Below, piece by piece: positions 8,495-16,583 of a stretch of 64,000 bases of DNA. The notes under the pieces were generated by a model. The model was not told the DNA's origin and did no database searches. It saw only the letters and a list, made by a program, of their open reading frames with translations. How positions within the stretch are numbered: position 1 is the stretch's first letter; every line of letters starts with the position of its first letter. Location of the stretch: positions 1 through 64,000 of the forward strand of contig CAVRGT010000009.1 of the NCBI GenBank assembly GCA_963720805.1, given 5' to 3'. The DNA comes from VRUE01 sp963720805 (GTDB taxonomy: Bacteria; Actinomycetota; Thermoleophilia; Solirubrobacterales; 70-9). The translations under genes and the position numbers were made by a program.

Positions 8495-9858
8495 CGCCAG
8501 AACTCCTCGGCAAGTCCGCGAGCCGAAAGTAGCTTTCGCAACTCGAGCAGCGCGGTGTAGGTGGGCAGGGCAAAGAGCCGCTTCGGCTCGTCCGAAAGCG
8601 CCCGGTCGAGTGAGGCCTCGATCTCCGGCACGACCTCGATCGTCCCCTTGGGCCAGCTCGCGTACTTGAGCCGCAGGGCCAGCTCCGGCGCCCGGGTGCC
8701 GGCGCAGGTGACCCGCCGCACGCCGCCGGCCAGCAGCTCGAAGTCGGCGTCCCAGATCCAGGAGACGTCGCGCCCGTCGGCGATCCCGTCGTTGAGCCCA
8801 ATCCAGAGGTCGAGCTTCTCCTCGCCGGTCTCGAGCAGCAGCGTTCGCAGGACCTCGTTTGCGCCGGCGGGGTTCTTGATCAGCAGGATCGAGAGCCGGG
8901 AGGGACCGACTGCGATCGTCTCGACCCGGCCGAAGGCGGCCCGCATCGTCGCCAGCGAGGCGGGAATCGTTTGCGCCGGCACGTCGAGCTCGAGCGCCGC
9001 GGTGACCGCGGCGAGCGCGTTGTAAACGTTGTAGAGACCCGGCAGCGGCAGCTCCAGCTTGATCTCGCCCTGTGGCGTGCGGAGAGTGACCGCGGAGCCC
9101 GACATCCCACGCAGTTCGATCGCCGTGGCGGCTACGTCGGGCCGTGGCCGCGTGGTGCCGCAGCCGGGGCACGAGTAGTGGCCGAGGTGCCCGACGAAGG
9201 CGCGCTCGTAGGCGTAGGGCCGGCCGCAGCGGCGGCAGTGCTTGGCGTCGAAGGCGTGCTGGAGCTCGGGCAGCGCCTGGGAGGTGTCCTCGATGCCGAA
9301 GTAGACGACGCCCTCACGCGGCTCGCCGCTCTGATCGCGGCCGAGGTCGGCGATCGTCGGGTCGTCGGCGTTGAGGGCGAAGCGAGTGCGACCGCTGCAC
9401 GAGGCGACGGTCTTGCCCCACTCCTCCGCCAGCGTCTCGATCTCGCCATAGCGGTCGAGCTGGTCGCGAAAGAGGTTGCCCAGCACCAGCAGCGATGGCT
9501 CGAGCTCGGAGGCGACCCTGGGCAGCCAGGCCTCGTCGACCTCGAAGAGCCCTTCCGTCCCGCGCTGCTCGAGCAGCGCGGTGGCGACCCCCCAGGTCAT
9601 GTTCGAGCCCGCCCGGTTGTGGACCGGCCGGCGACCGTCGGCCTCGAGCGCGGCGGCGATCATCCCGGCGGTCGTCGTCTTGCCGTTGGTGGCGCTGACG
9701 ATCGCGCTGCGATCAAGGCGCCTGCCGAGGCGCGCGAGCGCGTCCGGAGCGAGCCGCAGCAGCATTCGGCCCGGCAGCGTCGTGCCGCCGCCGCGCCCGC
9801 TCGCCCGGCTGGCGGCGCCGACCGCGCGCGCGGCGGTGAGCTTCGCGCCGAACAGCAC
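8491..9858 (-). CDS. murT: Lipid II isoglutaminyl synthase, Mur ligase-like subunit MurT
   Basis: MurT is the ATP-dependent partner of GatD. The 455-residue protein has the Mur ligase P-loop SATNGKTTT (55-63), an inserted Cys4 zinc ribbon typical of MurT (Cys208, Cys211, Cys230, Cys233), the central-domain segment LPGLYNVYNALAA, and the MurT-specific C-terminal domain (about 310-430). The GTG start at 9858 directly abuts the stop of the upstream lipid kinase. Length is normal for the family, and all expected motifs are present. Confidence 0.93.
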   Translation of the reverse strand: MLFGAKLTAARAVGAASRASGRGGGTTLPGRMLLRLAPDALARLGRRLDRSAIVSATNGKTTTAGMIAAALEADGRRPVHNRAGSNMTWGVATALLEQRGTEGLFEVDEAWLPRVASELEPSLLVLGNLFRDQLDRYGEIETLAEEWGKTVASCSGRTRFALNADDPTIADLGRDQSGEPREGVVYFGIEDTSQALPELQHAFDAKHCRRCGRPYAYERAFVGHLGHYSCPGCGTTRPRPDVAATAIELRGMSGSAVTLRTPQGEIKLELPLPGLYNVYNALAAVTAALELDVPAQTIPASLATMRAAFGRVETIAVGPSRLSILLIKNPAGANEVLRTLLLETGEEKLDLWIGLNDGIADGRDVSWIWDADFELLAGGVRRVTCAGTRAPELALRLKYASWPKGTIEVVPEIEASLDRALSDEPKRLFALPTYTALLELRKLLSARGLAEEFWR

Positions 9859-10758
9859 TCAGGCCTCGGCGACAGCGGCCGGTGCGAGCACGCTGAGCGC
9901 GCGCGGCAGGACGCGAACCGAGACCGGGAGGTCGGTCAGGTGCTCGCCGTCGGCGTAGACGGGGAAGGGTCGGCTCGCCGTGATTTCCACCCTGGAGGCG
10001 CGGAACATGCTCACCTGCTCGTCGTCGATATGAGTGCCGTTGAACACCTTGCGCAGATTAGCCACGAAGCGCAGCTTGCCGACCTCGCCGACCGTGATCA
10101 CGTCAAGCAGGCCGTCGTCAAGCTCCGCCTGCGGCGCGATCCGCATGCCACCGCCGAAGGTGCTGTTGTTGGCGACCGAGATCGAGTAGCCGCTCGTCCG
10201 GATCCGCTCGCTCTCGGTGCGGATCGTGAACCGCGCGGGCTTCCAGGTCAGCAGGATGCGGAAGAGCGAGTACACGTAGACCAGGTTGCTGCGAACGAAC
10301 GTCACTTCGTTGGCGAGGCGATTGCATTCGGAGTCGAAGCCGACGCTGACGATGCCGAGGAAGCGCTTGCCGTTGGCCTCGCCGACGTCGATGCGGCGGC
10401 TCTCGCCCGCGGCGAGCACCGCGACCGCGGCGATCGGATCGTCGGGAATGCCGAGCACCCGGGCGAGGTCGTTGCCGCGGCCGCCGGGGACGATCCCGAG
10501 CGGGGTCTCCGATCCGGCCATCGCGCCGCCGACCGCACCGACCAGGCCGTCGCCGCTGATCACGACCGGGACCTCGTCGGCCTCGACCGCCTGCAGGGCC
10601 CTCTCGACCCCGTCCTCGAGCCCGCGCGTGCGCTCGACCCGGAAGGCGATCCGGCGCTCGTCGAGCTCCTGCTCGATCGCGGGCAGCAGCTTCAGGGTCC
10701 GCCCGTGCGCGGAGGCAGGATTGACCAGCAAGGTGAACGGCATGCCCTCGATATCCAT
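9859..10758 (-). CDS. Diacylglycerol kinase-family lipid kinase
   Basis: A 299-residue DagK/YegS-like protein that probably phosphorylates diacylglycerol or a related lipid. It has the N-terminal phosphate-binding segment LLVNPASAHGR, the catalytic-loop segment VISGDGLVGAVGGAMAG and VPGGRGNDLARVLG. The usual GGDGT is SGDGL here; the aspartate and following glycine are kept, but the first glycine and the threonine are not. The start may be ATG 10758 or the ATG five codons later (MPFTLLVNP), which fits homologues better. Its position first in line with murT and gatD suggests a role in recycling membrane lipids linked to wall synthesis. Confidence 0.85.
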   Translation of the reverse strand: MDIEGMPFTLLVNPASAHGRTLKLLPAIEQELDERRIAFRVERTRGLEDGVERALQAVEADEVPVVISGDGLVGAVGGAMAGSETPLGIVPGGRGNDLARVLGIPDDPIAAVAVLAAGESRRIDVGEANGKRFLGIVSVGFDSECNRLANEVTFVRSNLVYVYSLFRILLTWKPARFTIRTESERIRTSGYSISVANNSTFGGGMRIAPQAELDDGLLDVITVGEVGKLRFVANLRKVFNGTHIDDEQVSMFRASRVEITASRPFPVYADGEHLTDLPVSVRVLPRALSVLAPAAVAEA

Positions 10759-10770
10759 CCGCTTCGCAGC

Positions 10771-11193
10771 CTAAATGGAGGCACGGGGAAGGCGCCTTTG
10801 CCAGAGCCGCTGCCGCAGGCCGCCCAGCCGCCCGGAGGGCGGGGTGGAGGCGAGAATCAGTTGTCCGTCGGGGCGCATGACCCGGGCTATCTCGCTCGGC
10901 GCCGGGCGGCCCGCGAAGACGACGAGCAGGTCGAAGAACTGGTCGGGGAAGGGGAGGCGACGCGGCTCGGACTGCTTGAAGACGACGCGCCCTTCGGGGT
11001 CGAGGCCGACCCGGGCGCTCGCCTCCCGTATCCGCTCGGCAGAGGGATCGACCCCGCGCACCCGCGCCGAGGGGAACTCGCGGGCGAGGAAGAGGACGGC
11101 CTCGCCGTCGCCACAGCCACAGACGAGCGCCCGCTCGGGCGCGGGGACGTCGAGTACGGCGGTGGCGAGTCGGGTCAGCGGCGAGTCGGGCAC
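10771..11193 (-). CDS. Small class I SAM-dependent methyltransferase
   Basis: A 140-residue protein from a GTG start at 11193. Motif I is LVCGCGDGEAVLFLA, motif II VRGVDPSAERI, and RRLPFPDQFFDLLVVF matches the post-I region of Methyltransf_11-type enzymes. It is shorter than the usual 180-250 residues and lacks most of the C-terminal lid, so its activity is uncertain. It stands at the head of the lipid kinase/MurT/GatD operon, 12 bp from the kinase, and is divergent from the cyclophilin gene; the 56-bp gap must carry both promoters. Confidence 0.7.
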   Translation of the reverse strand: MPDSPLTRLATAVLDVPAPERALVCGCGDGEAVLFLAREFPSARVRGVDPSAERIREASARVGLDPEGRVVFKQSEPRRLPFPDQFFDLLVVFAGRPAPSEIARVMRPDGQLILASTPPSGRLGGLRQRLWQRRLPRASI

Positions 11194-11249
11194 GGCGCGA
11201 TGATCGCAACTGGCGCAGCCGGGAAGCGATCGTCTAGGCTTCCCCGCCG

Positions 11250-11927
11250 ATGGAGCAGGGAACCGACCGTCGCTTGTTCATCCTCGCCGGCTTCGCGGTG
11301 GTGGCGATCGTCGTCGTCGCGGCGATCCTGATCAGCCGGGGCGGGGGCAACAGCGACTCCTCGACCACGGCTGAATCCGGCGGCTGCAAGGAAGTCGAAG
11401 TGCCGGCGCCCAAGAAGGTCAGCTTCAAGGCGCCGCCGCAGACCGTGAAGAAGGGCGAAAAGCTGACCGCCGCGGTCGAGACGAGCTGCGGCAGCTTCGA
11501 GATCGCGCTCGACTCGAGCAGAGCGCCGAAGACGGTCAACTCCTTCGTCTTCCTCAGCGAAGAAGGCTTCTACGACGACCTCACCTTCCACCGCATCGCG
11601 CCCGGATTCGTGATCCAGGGCGGCGACCCGCTCGGCACCGGTCTCGGCGGGCCCGGCTACACCGTTGTCGAGAAACCCCCGGCGAACCTCGCCTACACCA
11701 AGGGCGTCGTGGCAATGGCCAAGAGCTCATCCGATCCGCCGGGCAGCTCGGGTAGCCAGTTCTTCGTCGTCATCGGCGCTGACGCCGGTCTGCCGCCGGA
11801 ATACGCCCTCGTCGGCAAGGTCGACAAAGGCATGGACGTGGTCGAACAAATTGGCAAGCTCGGCACGCCGGAAGAAAAACCCAAACAGACGGTGCTGATC
11901 GAAAAGATCACCATCGAAAAGGGCTGA
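11250..11927 (+). CDS. Membrane-anchored cyclophilin-type peptidyl-prolyl isomerase
   Basis: A 225-residue protein with an N-terminal membrane anchor (about 9-28, FILAGFAVVAIVVVAAILIS), a Ser/Gly-rich spacer, and a cyclophilin domain from about 62. The active-site segment FYDDLTFHRIAPGFVIQGGD contains the catalytic arginine, and SSGSQFFVVIG forms the substrate pocket. It should catalyse proline isomerisation in exported proteins outside the membrane. It is the first gene of a plus-strand operon with peroxiredoxin, hydrolase, VKOR and a DsbA-like protein, which together suggest extracytoplasmic folding and redox control. Confidence 0.9.
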   Translation: MEQGTDRRLFILAGFAVVAIVVVAAILISRGGGNSDSSTTAESGGCKEVEVPAPKKVSFKAPPQTVKKGEKLTAAVETSCGSFEIALDSSRAPKTVNSFVFLSEEGFYDDLTFHRIAPGFVIQGGDPLGTGLGGPGYTVVEKPPANLAYTKGVVAMAKSSSDPPGSSGSQFFVVIGADAGLPPEYALVGKVDKGMDVVEQIGKLGTPEEKPKQTVLIEKITIEKG

Positions 11928-11945
11928 CTGGGCTAGTCTGAGCCG

Positions 11946-12398
11946 ATGGCCAAGGTCGACATAGGAGACGCGGCACCGGACTTCGAGTTGCCTGGCACCG
12001 GCGGCAAGACCTACAAGCTCAGCGACTACCGCGGGCGCAAGCTCATCCTCGCCTTTTACCCCGGGGACTTCACCGCCGTCTGCACCAAGCAGTTCTGCTC
12101 CTACCGCGACCAGGGCGACCGCCTCGACCAGCTCGGCGCCGACGTGCTGGGGATCTCGCCGCAATCGGTCGAGTCACACGAGCGCTTCACCCAGGAGAAG
12201 AGCCTCAACGTGCCGCTGCTCGCCGACGAGGACAAGGCCGTCGCCAAGGCCTATGGAGTGCTGGCCGGCCCGGTGGTGCGGCGGGCGGTCTTCGTCATCG
12301 ACGAGCAGGGGATCATTCGCCACCGCAAGGTGACGCTGGTCGGCCTCAGCTTCGAGTCGGTCGACGATCTCGAGCAGGCAGTCGCCGCCGTCGGCTGA
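11946..12398 (+). CDS. bcp: Peroxiredoxin, Bcp/PrxQ type
   Basis: A thiol peroxidase of 150 residues that reduces H2O2 and organic hydroperoxides. The peroxidatic Cys46 lies in YPGDFTAVCTKQFC, and the resolving Cys51 gives the CxxxxC spacing typical of atypical two-cysteine Bcp/PrxQ enzymes. The catalytic Thr43 and a downstream Arg (VVRRAVFVID) are also in place. No export signal is seen, so it is cytoplasmic. Its TGA overlaps the ATG of the hydrolase gene, so the two are co-translated. Confidence 0.92.
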   Translation: MAKVDIGDAAPDFELPGTGGKTYKLSDYRGRKLILAFYPGDFTAVCTKQFCSYRDQGDRLDQLGADVLGISPQSVESHERFTQEKSLNVPLLADEDKAVAKAYGVLAGPVVRRAVFVIDEQGIIRHRKVTLVGLSFESVDDLEQAVAAVG

Positions 12399-13228
12399 TG
12401 CCGCCGGCAGCAGTCGCGTTCAGCACCGGCACCGCGCCGGCGATTCGCGGCGAGGCGGTGGGGGAGGGCCCCCCGGTCGTGCTCTGCCACGGCATCACCG
12501 CTACCCGCCACTCGGTGATCCATGGCTCGCGCCGGCTGGAGCGGGCCGGGCACGCGGTGATTGCCTACGACGCCCGCGGCCACGGCGAGTCCGACCCGGC
12601 GCCGCCAGGAGCGGGTTATGGATACCCGGAGCTGAGGGGGGACCTGGCCGCCGTGATCGATGGGCAGGCGGGCGACGGGCCCGTCCTGCTTGCGGGGCAC
12701 TCGATGGGCGCCCACACGGCCGTCGGCTTTGCGCTCGAAGATCCGCGCCGGGTCGCCGGCTTGGTTGTGATCGGGCCGGCCTATGACGGCGAGATCAGCG
12801 AGGGCTCGTTGCGCTACTGGGACGGGCTTGCCGCCGCGCTTGAGCGGGGTGGCATCGACGGGTTCCTCGCCTACATCGACCGCGTCCAGGGCATCGATCC
12901 GCGCTGGCGCGACTCGGTCCTGCGCTTCACCCGCGAACGAATGGAACGCCATCGCCACCCCGATGCGATCGTCGCGGCGTTGCGGGCGGTGCCGCGGTCG
13001 CGGCCGTTCGGGGCTCTTGCCGAGCTCGAGGGCCTGGCGGTGCCGACTCTCGTCGTCGCCAGCCACGATGCCGCCGATCCCGGTCATCCCTACGCGGTCG
13101 CCGCGGAGTACGCGAAGCGCATCCCCGGCGCCCGCCTGGTCAGCGAGCCCGAGGGGCAGTCGCCGCTGGCCTGGCAGGGCGGGCGGCTCTCGCGCGAGAT
13201 TGAGGCTTTCTATAGAGAGCTGCAATAG
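12398..13228 (+). CDS. Alpha/beta hydrolase
   Basis: A 276-residue alpha/beta-hydrolase-fold enzyme: oxyanion loop VVLCHGITATRHS, strand 4 IAYDARGHGESD, nucleophile elbow LLAGHSMGAHTAVG (Ser107 in GHSMG), and a late histidine that may lie near GHPYAVAAEY. Substrate not assignable (esterase, lipase or peroxidase-like members exist). A purine-rich stretch near its 3' end (agagag, 13213-13218) would stand just upstream of the VKOR start if the group II intron were absent. The intron begins one base after this gene's stop codon. Confidence 0.85.
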   Translation: MPPAAVAFSTGTAPAIRGEAVGEGPPVVLCHGITATRHSVIHGSRRLERAGHAVIAYDARGHGESDPAPPGAGYGYPELRGDLAAVIDGQAGDGPVLLAGHSMGAHTAVGFALEDPRRVAGLVVIGPAYDGEISEGSLRYWDGLAAALERGGIDGFLAYIDRVQGIDPRWRDSVLRFTRERMERHRHPDAIVAALRAVPRSRPFGALAELEGLAVPTLVVASHDAADPGHPYAVAAEYAKRIPGARLVSEPEGQSPLAWQGGRLSREIEAFYRELQ

Positions 13229-13726
13229 CGTGCCGGGCATGTTGCGCCTTGAAAGCTGGACCAGACCTGCGGGTGAGAGTCCCGTCCGGGTAAGCGCCGG
13301 AGCGCCCGGTAGCAGGCCCCAGTCGCCGGGGGAGACCCTTGCGGCCGAGCGGGGCGTCAAGAGCCTCTTTGGAGGAAGCAAGCGCGCGGGCTGCGACTGC
13401 AGCCTCGTCAAAAGTAAGACGGAGGAGCCGAGCCGCTCATGCCTCGGTGAAGGCCATGCCCGTCGACCCGGTTCCGAGAACGGTCGAAGGGTCCTCCCGG
13501 GGTATGGGAAGTTGCACGCGCGCACGGCCTGGTTCGGAACAAGGGAGACCCGTCTGTCCAGCCCCACGTCGGGCAAAGACCGCCCCTATAAGCCGAAGGT
13601 GAAAAGGGACGGAGGACAGCGGGAGTCCGAGGGGGTCGTAGTAGTTGGGATCGGCGTGCAGAACAACGCGCCAGGAGCGAAGGACCCTCACTTTGATCAC
13701 GCCTGTTGCGGAGGTAAGCGCTAGGC

Positions 13727-15113
13727 ATGGCCGGGCCAAACACCCGACCCAACCACCCCGGCGGTAGCCAACCCGCCGGCGAGCACGCGAGCGAAATGGC
13801 ACTCGATGCCCCTCGCCGCCCGAAGGTGCGAGAACTCCAACGCAAGCTATGGGCAACGGCCAAGCGATCCCCGGGATCGCCGCTTCCACGCCCTGTATGA
13901 CCGAATCTGGAGGGGTGACGTCCTCCAGGAGGCATGGAAGCGGGTGCACAAGAACAAGGGCGCGGCGGGCATCGACAAGATGACCCTCGCCGCGGTGGAG
14001 GAATACGGCGCAGAGCGGCTGTTGGCCGAGCTGCAACGAGACCTTCGCGAAGGCACCTACCACCCATCCCCGACAAGGCGGGTGGATATCCCCAAGCCAC
14101 AGGGCGGCAAGCGGCCGCTCGGCATCCCCACCGTCCGCGATCGCATCGCCCAACAGGCGGCGCGGCTCGTCCTGGAGCCGATCTTCGAGGCGGGCTTCTC
14201 AGACGCCTCCTACGGCTTCCGGCCCCGCCGCTCCGCCACCGAGGCCATGGAGGAGGTCCGCAAGGGCTTCATCCGTGGCCGCGTCCGGGCGCTCGACGCA
14301 GACATCCGGGACTACTTCTCCACCATCGACCATCAACACCTGATGGAGAAGGTGGCGGAGCGGGTCTCGGACCGGAAGGTGCTGAAGCTGCTGCGCAAGT
14401 GGCTCAAGGCAGGGGTGATGGAGGAAGGGGGGTACCGCCAGACGGTCGCCGGGACCCCTCAGGGCGGCGTCATCTCACCGCTGCTCTCCAACATCTACCT
14501 GCACGCCCTCGACCTTGCCTTCGCCGACGGCACCCACGGCAAGCTCATCCGCTACGCGGATGACTTCGTCGTGCTCTGCCGCTCCGAGGACGAGGTCAGG
14601 GCGGCTGAGGCCAAGGCGAGGGAAGTCCTCGCCTCCCTCGGCCTTGAGCTACACCCCGAAAAGACGAAGGTGGTCGACCTCAGAGAAGGCCGCGAGGGCT
14701 TTGACTTCCTCGGATGCCACTTCCGAGCTCGCATCTCGGGCAAGCTGCTGGAACGCGGCATTCGCCGCTATTACCTCCACCGCTGGCCCTCCAAGCGGGC
14801 AATGAAGTCCATTCGAGCCAAGGTCAAGGCCCAAACAGCCAGCAACCGCACGGGAGTCTCAGACATCCGGTACGTGATCCGGACCCTGAACCCGATCCTG
14901 CGGGGTTGGGGCAATTACTTTCGCACCGGGAATGCCGCCGATGCGTTCGTCTCGCTCGACCGCTACGTCGCCTGGCGGCTGCGGCGCCTGTTGATCAGGC
15001 GCCACGGCCGAAACCTGCGCGCCGGGCAGGCCGAGCTGTGGACAAGGCAGTGGTTTGTGGAGCTGGGCCTTCACCAGTTGATGGGCACAATTCGATATCC
15101 GGGAGTTGCGTAG
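13727..15113 (+). CDS. ltrA: Group II intron reverse transcriptase/maturase (one frameshift)
   Basis: The intron-encoded protein reverse-transcribes the intron and assists splicing. RT motifs include NKGAAGIDKMTL, KPQGGKRPLGIPTVRDRIAQ, YGFRPRRSATEAM, DADIRDYFSTIDH, GTPQGGVISPLLSNI and the catalytic IRYADDFVVL. After the fingers/palm come a thumb and an X (maturase) domain (RRYYLHRWPSKRAMKSIRA to GWGNYFRTGN). No HNH endonuclease follows; the protein ends at TIRYPGVA. The normal N-terminus starts at ATG 13727 and reads KVRELQRKLWATAKRSPG. One extra base near 13877 shifts it away from RRFHALYDRIW, so the downstream frame alone starts at 13806. The catalytic part is intact; the N-terminal break may be an error or real decay. 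Confidence 0.9.
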
Positions 15114-15135
15114 CCATGCCAAGAAGATCATCGGT

Positions 15136-15169
15136 AAGCCGTGTGCGGGAAAACCGCACGCACGGATTG
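15136..15169 (+). ncRNA. Group II intron domain V
   Basis: A 34-nt helix with the catalytic AGC triad (15137-15139), arms gccgtg/cacgg and gtgcgg/ccgcac, and a GAAA tetraloop. This is the ribozyme's active-site hairpin, 22 nt after the maturase stop. Its sequence looks intact, so the ribozyme may still splice. Confidence 0.85.
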
Positions 15170-15219
15170 AAAGGGGAATGGGGAAACAGGCCAGCCTGGT
15201 ACTGCGCCCCTGACTACCA

Positions 15220-15651
15220 ATGAAGGCACCGGCCGAGGGCACGCTGCGGGGAATCGCCACCTTCCTTGCCACCTTTGGCATCGGGGTCGCCACTTACATC
15301 GCGATCGCCGATTCTGGCGGCGGCTCGCCGGTCTGCGTCGCCGGTGGCCACGGCTGTCAGACCGTCGCGGAAAGCTCCTACTCGCACCTGGCCGGGGTCA
15401 ACATCGCGGTCTTCGGCATCGCCGGCTACGTGGTACTGCTTGCCTGCGCGCTGCTGCGCGGCGACACCTTTCGCCTCACCGCCTTCGTGGTTTCGTTGAT
15501 CGGCTTCGGCTACAGCCTCTACCTGACCTACCTCGAGCTCTTCACGATCGACGCGATCTGCCAGTGGTGCGTGGCGAGCGCGCTGCTGATGACGCTGCTG
15601 TTTGTTACGAATGCGGTGCGCATGTTGGCCTACGTCGGAACCGAGCCGTGA
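15220..15651 (+). CDS. Vitamin K epoxide reductase (VKOR)-family protein
   Basis: A 143-residue, four-helix membrane protein that reoxidises DsbA-like partners using quinones; in actinobacteria it replaces DsbB. The loop cysteines are Cys39 and Cys46 (SPVCVAGGHGC), and the active-site pair is CQWC at 114-117, near the fourth helix. The ATG at 15220 lies at the 3' edge of the group II intron, so it has no good ribosome site in the unspliced RNA. The downstream DsbA-like gene overlaps by GTGA, as expected for a functional pair. Confidence 0.88.
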   Translation: MKAPAEGTLRGIATFLATFGIGVATYIAIADSGGGSPVCVAGGHGCQTVAESSYSHLAGVNIAVFGIAGYVVLLACALLRGDTFRLTAFVVSLIGFGYSLYLTYLELFTIDAICQWCVASALLMTLLFVTNAVRMLAYVGTEP

Positions 15652-16418
15652 GCGGGCGCCGCGACCGTGAGGAACGGCGCGAAGAGCGCCTGCGCGAAGA
15701 GGAGCAAGTGGGGGCGGCGGAGCGACGGCAGCGGCTGATCAAGCTGGCCAGCGCCGGCGCCTTCCTGGCCCTGGTCGTGGTGGCGGTCCTGATCGTCCTC
15801 AGTAGCGGCGGCAGCGGCGGCGGTGACAGCAGCAACGTCCTCGAAGCCAAGGAGGTCGACCAACTCCTGGCCGGGATTCCCCAAAAAGGCATGGAGCTGG
15901 GCGATCCGGGCGCCAAGGTGACAGTGCTCGAGTTCGGCGACCTGCAGTGTCCGTACTGCAAGGCCTACTCGGAAGAAGTGATCCCGCAGGTCATCGAAAA
16001 CCAGGTGCAGGGCGGCGAAGCGAGGCTCGACTTCCGTAACTTCACGATCATCGGCCCACAATCGAAGCCCGCCGGAGCCGCCGCGATCGCCGCCGGCGAA
16101 CAGGGCCGCGGCTGGAACTTCGTCGAGCTCTTCTATCGCAACCAGGGCGCCGAGGACTCGGGCTACGCCGACGATGAATTCCTCACCGCAATCGCCAAGG
16201 CCGCCGGGGTGCCGAACCTCGCCAAGTGGAACAAGTCGCGCAAGAGCAAGGCCGTGATCGCCGAAGTCGAAGCAACCACGGCGGAAGCACAAAGACTCGG
16301 ATTCACCGGAACGCCGTCGTTCGCGCTGCAGGGACCGGCTACGAGCGGCACAGAAACGATCGGCACCCCGGAATCGGTCGGCGCGCTCGAATCGGCGATC
16401 GAAGGCGCGGCGGGCTGA
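15648..16418 (+). CDS. DsbA-like membrane-anchored thiol oxidoreductase
   Basis: The GTG at 15648 overlaps the VKOR stop and yields 256 residues. It has a charged cytoplasmic N-terminus (about 1-30), one membrane anchor (about 33-52), and a DsbA-fold domain. The active site is CPYC at 101-104 in FGDLQCPYCKAYSEE, with the cis-proline loop GFTGTPSFAL near the end. It should introduce disulfide bonds into exported proteins and be recycled by VKOR. The similar Thioredoxin_4 domain in other actinobacteria has this role. It ends the plus-strand folding operon. Confidence 0.88.
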   Translation: MSGRRDREERREERLREEEQVGAAERRQRLIKLASAGAFLALVVVAVLIVLSSGGSGGGDSSNVLEAKEVDQLLAGIPQKGMELGDPGAKVTVLEFGDLQCPYCKAYSEEVIPQVIENQVQGGEARLDFRNFTIIGPQSKPAGAAAIAAGEQGRGWNFVELFYRNQGAEDSGYADDEFLTAIAKAAGVPNLAKWNKSRKSKAVIAEVEATTAEAQRLGFTGTPSFALQGPATSGTETIGTPESVGALESAIEGAAG

Positions 16419-16531
16419 TGTCGAGGATCGGGTCAGACATTGCCGGGCCAATCAACGCCTGAGTTGACATAACCACCATTATCGTGCGTTAGTCCTGCGA
16501 AAGTGGGCCACCCGGCCCCGCAACGGGGCTG

Positions 16532-16579
16532 GCGTTTGATCGATTTACCACCGGATCGGTGGGTCAATCGATCAAACGC
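16532..16579. terminator. 14-bp perfect inverted repeat (hairpin 3)
   Basis: Arms 16532-16545 and 16566-16579 pair perfectly over 14 bp, with an inner near-complementary stem (accaccg/cggtgggt). It lies between convergent genes, four bases beyond the stop of the minus-strand methyltransferase. It could end transcripts from both sides. Confidence 0.6.
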
Positions 16580-16583
16580 TCGC

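Larger units (their letters stand above)
13230..15217 (+). mobile_element. Group II intron (ribozyme plus reverse transcriptase)
   Basis: A mobile ribozyme inserted between the hydrolase stop and the VKOR start. The 5' end is placed at 13230 (GTGCC, one mismatch to GUGYG). The RNA typical of domain I follows, with a GTGAGAGTCCCGTCCGGG segment near 13271-13288. A multidomain protein sits in domain IV, and a clear domain V lies at 15136-15169. Domain VI follows, with a candidate branch A around 15213. The 3' boundary is uncertain between about 15213 and 15221. The region 13230-13726 has open frames but codes for structured RNA, not protein. If spliced, the flanking operon genes become almost adjacent. 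Confidence 0.85.

Noticed and set aside
8971..11331. A 786-codon open frame on the plus strand
   Set aside because: It is wholly antisense to murT, the lipid kinase and the small methyltransferase, which carry clear family motifs. High GC leaves the complementary strand open by chance.
13230..13726. Open frames between the hydrolase and the maturase
   Set aside because: This stretch is group II intron RNA (domains I-IV) and the frames have no protein-like features.
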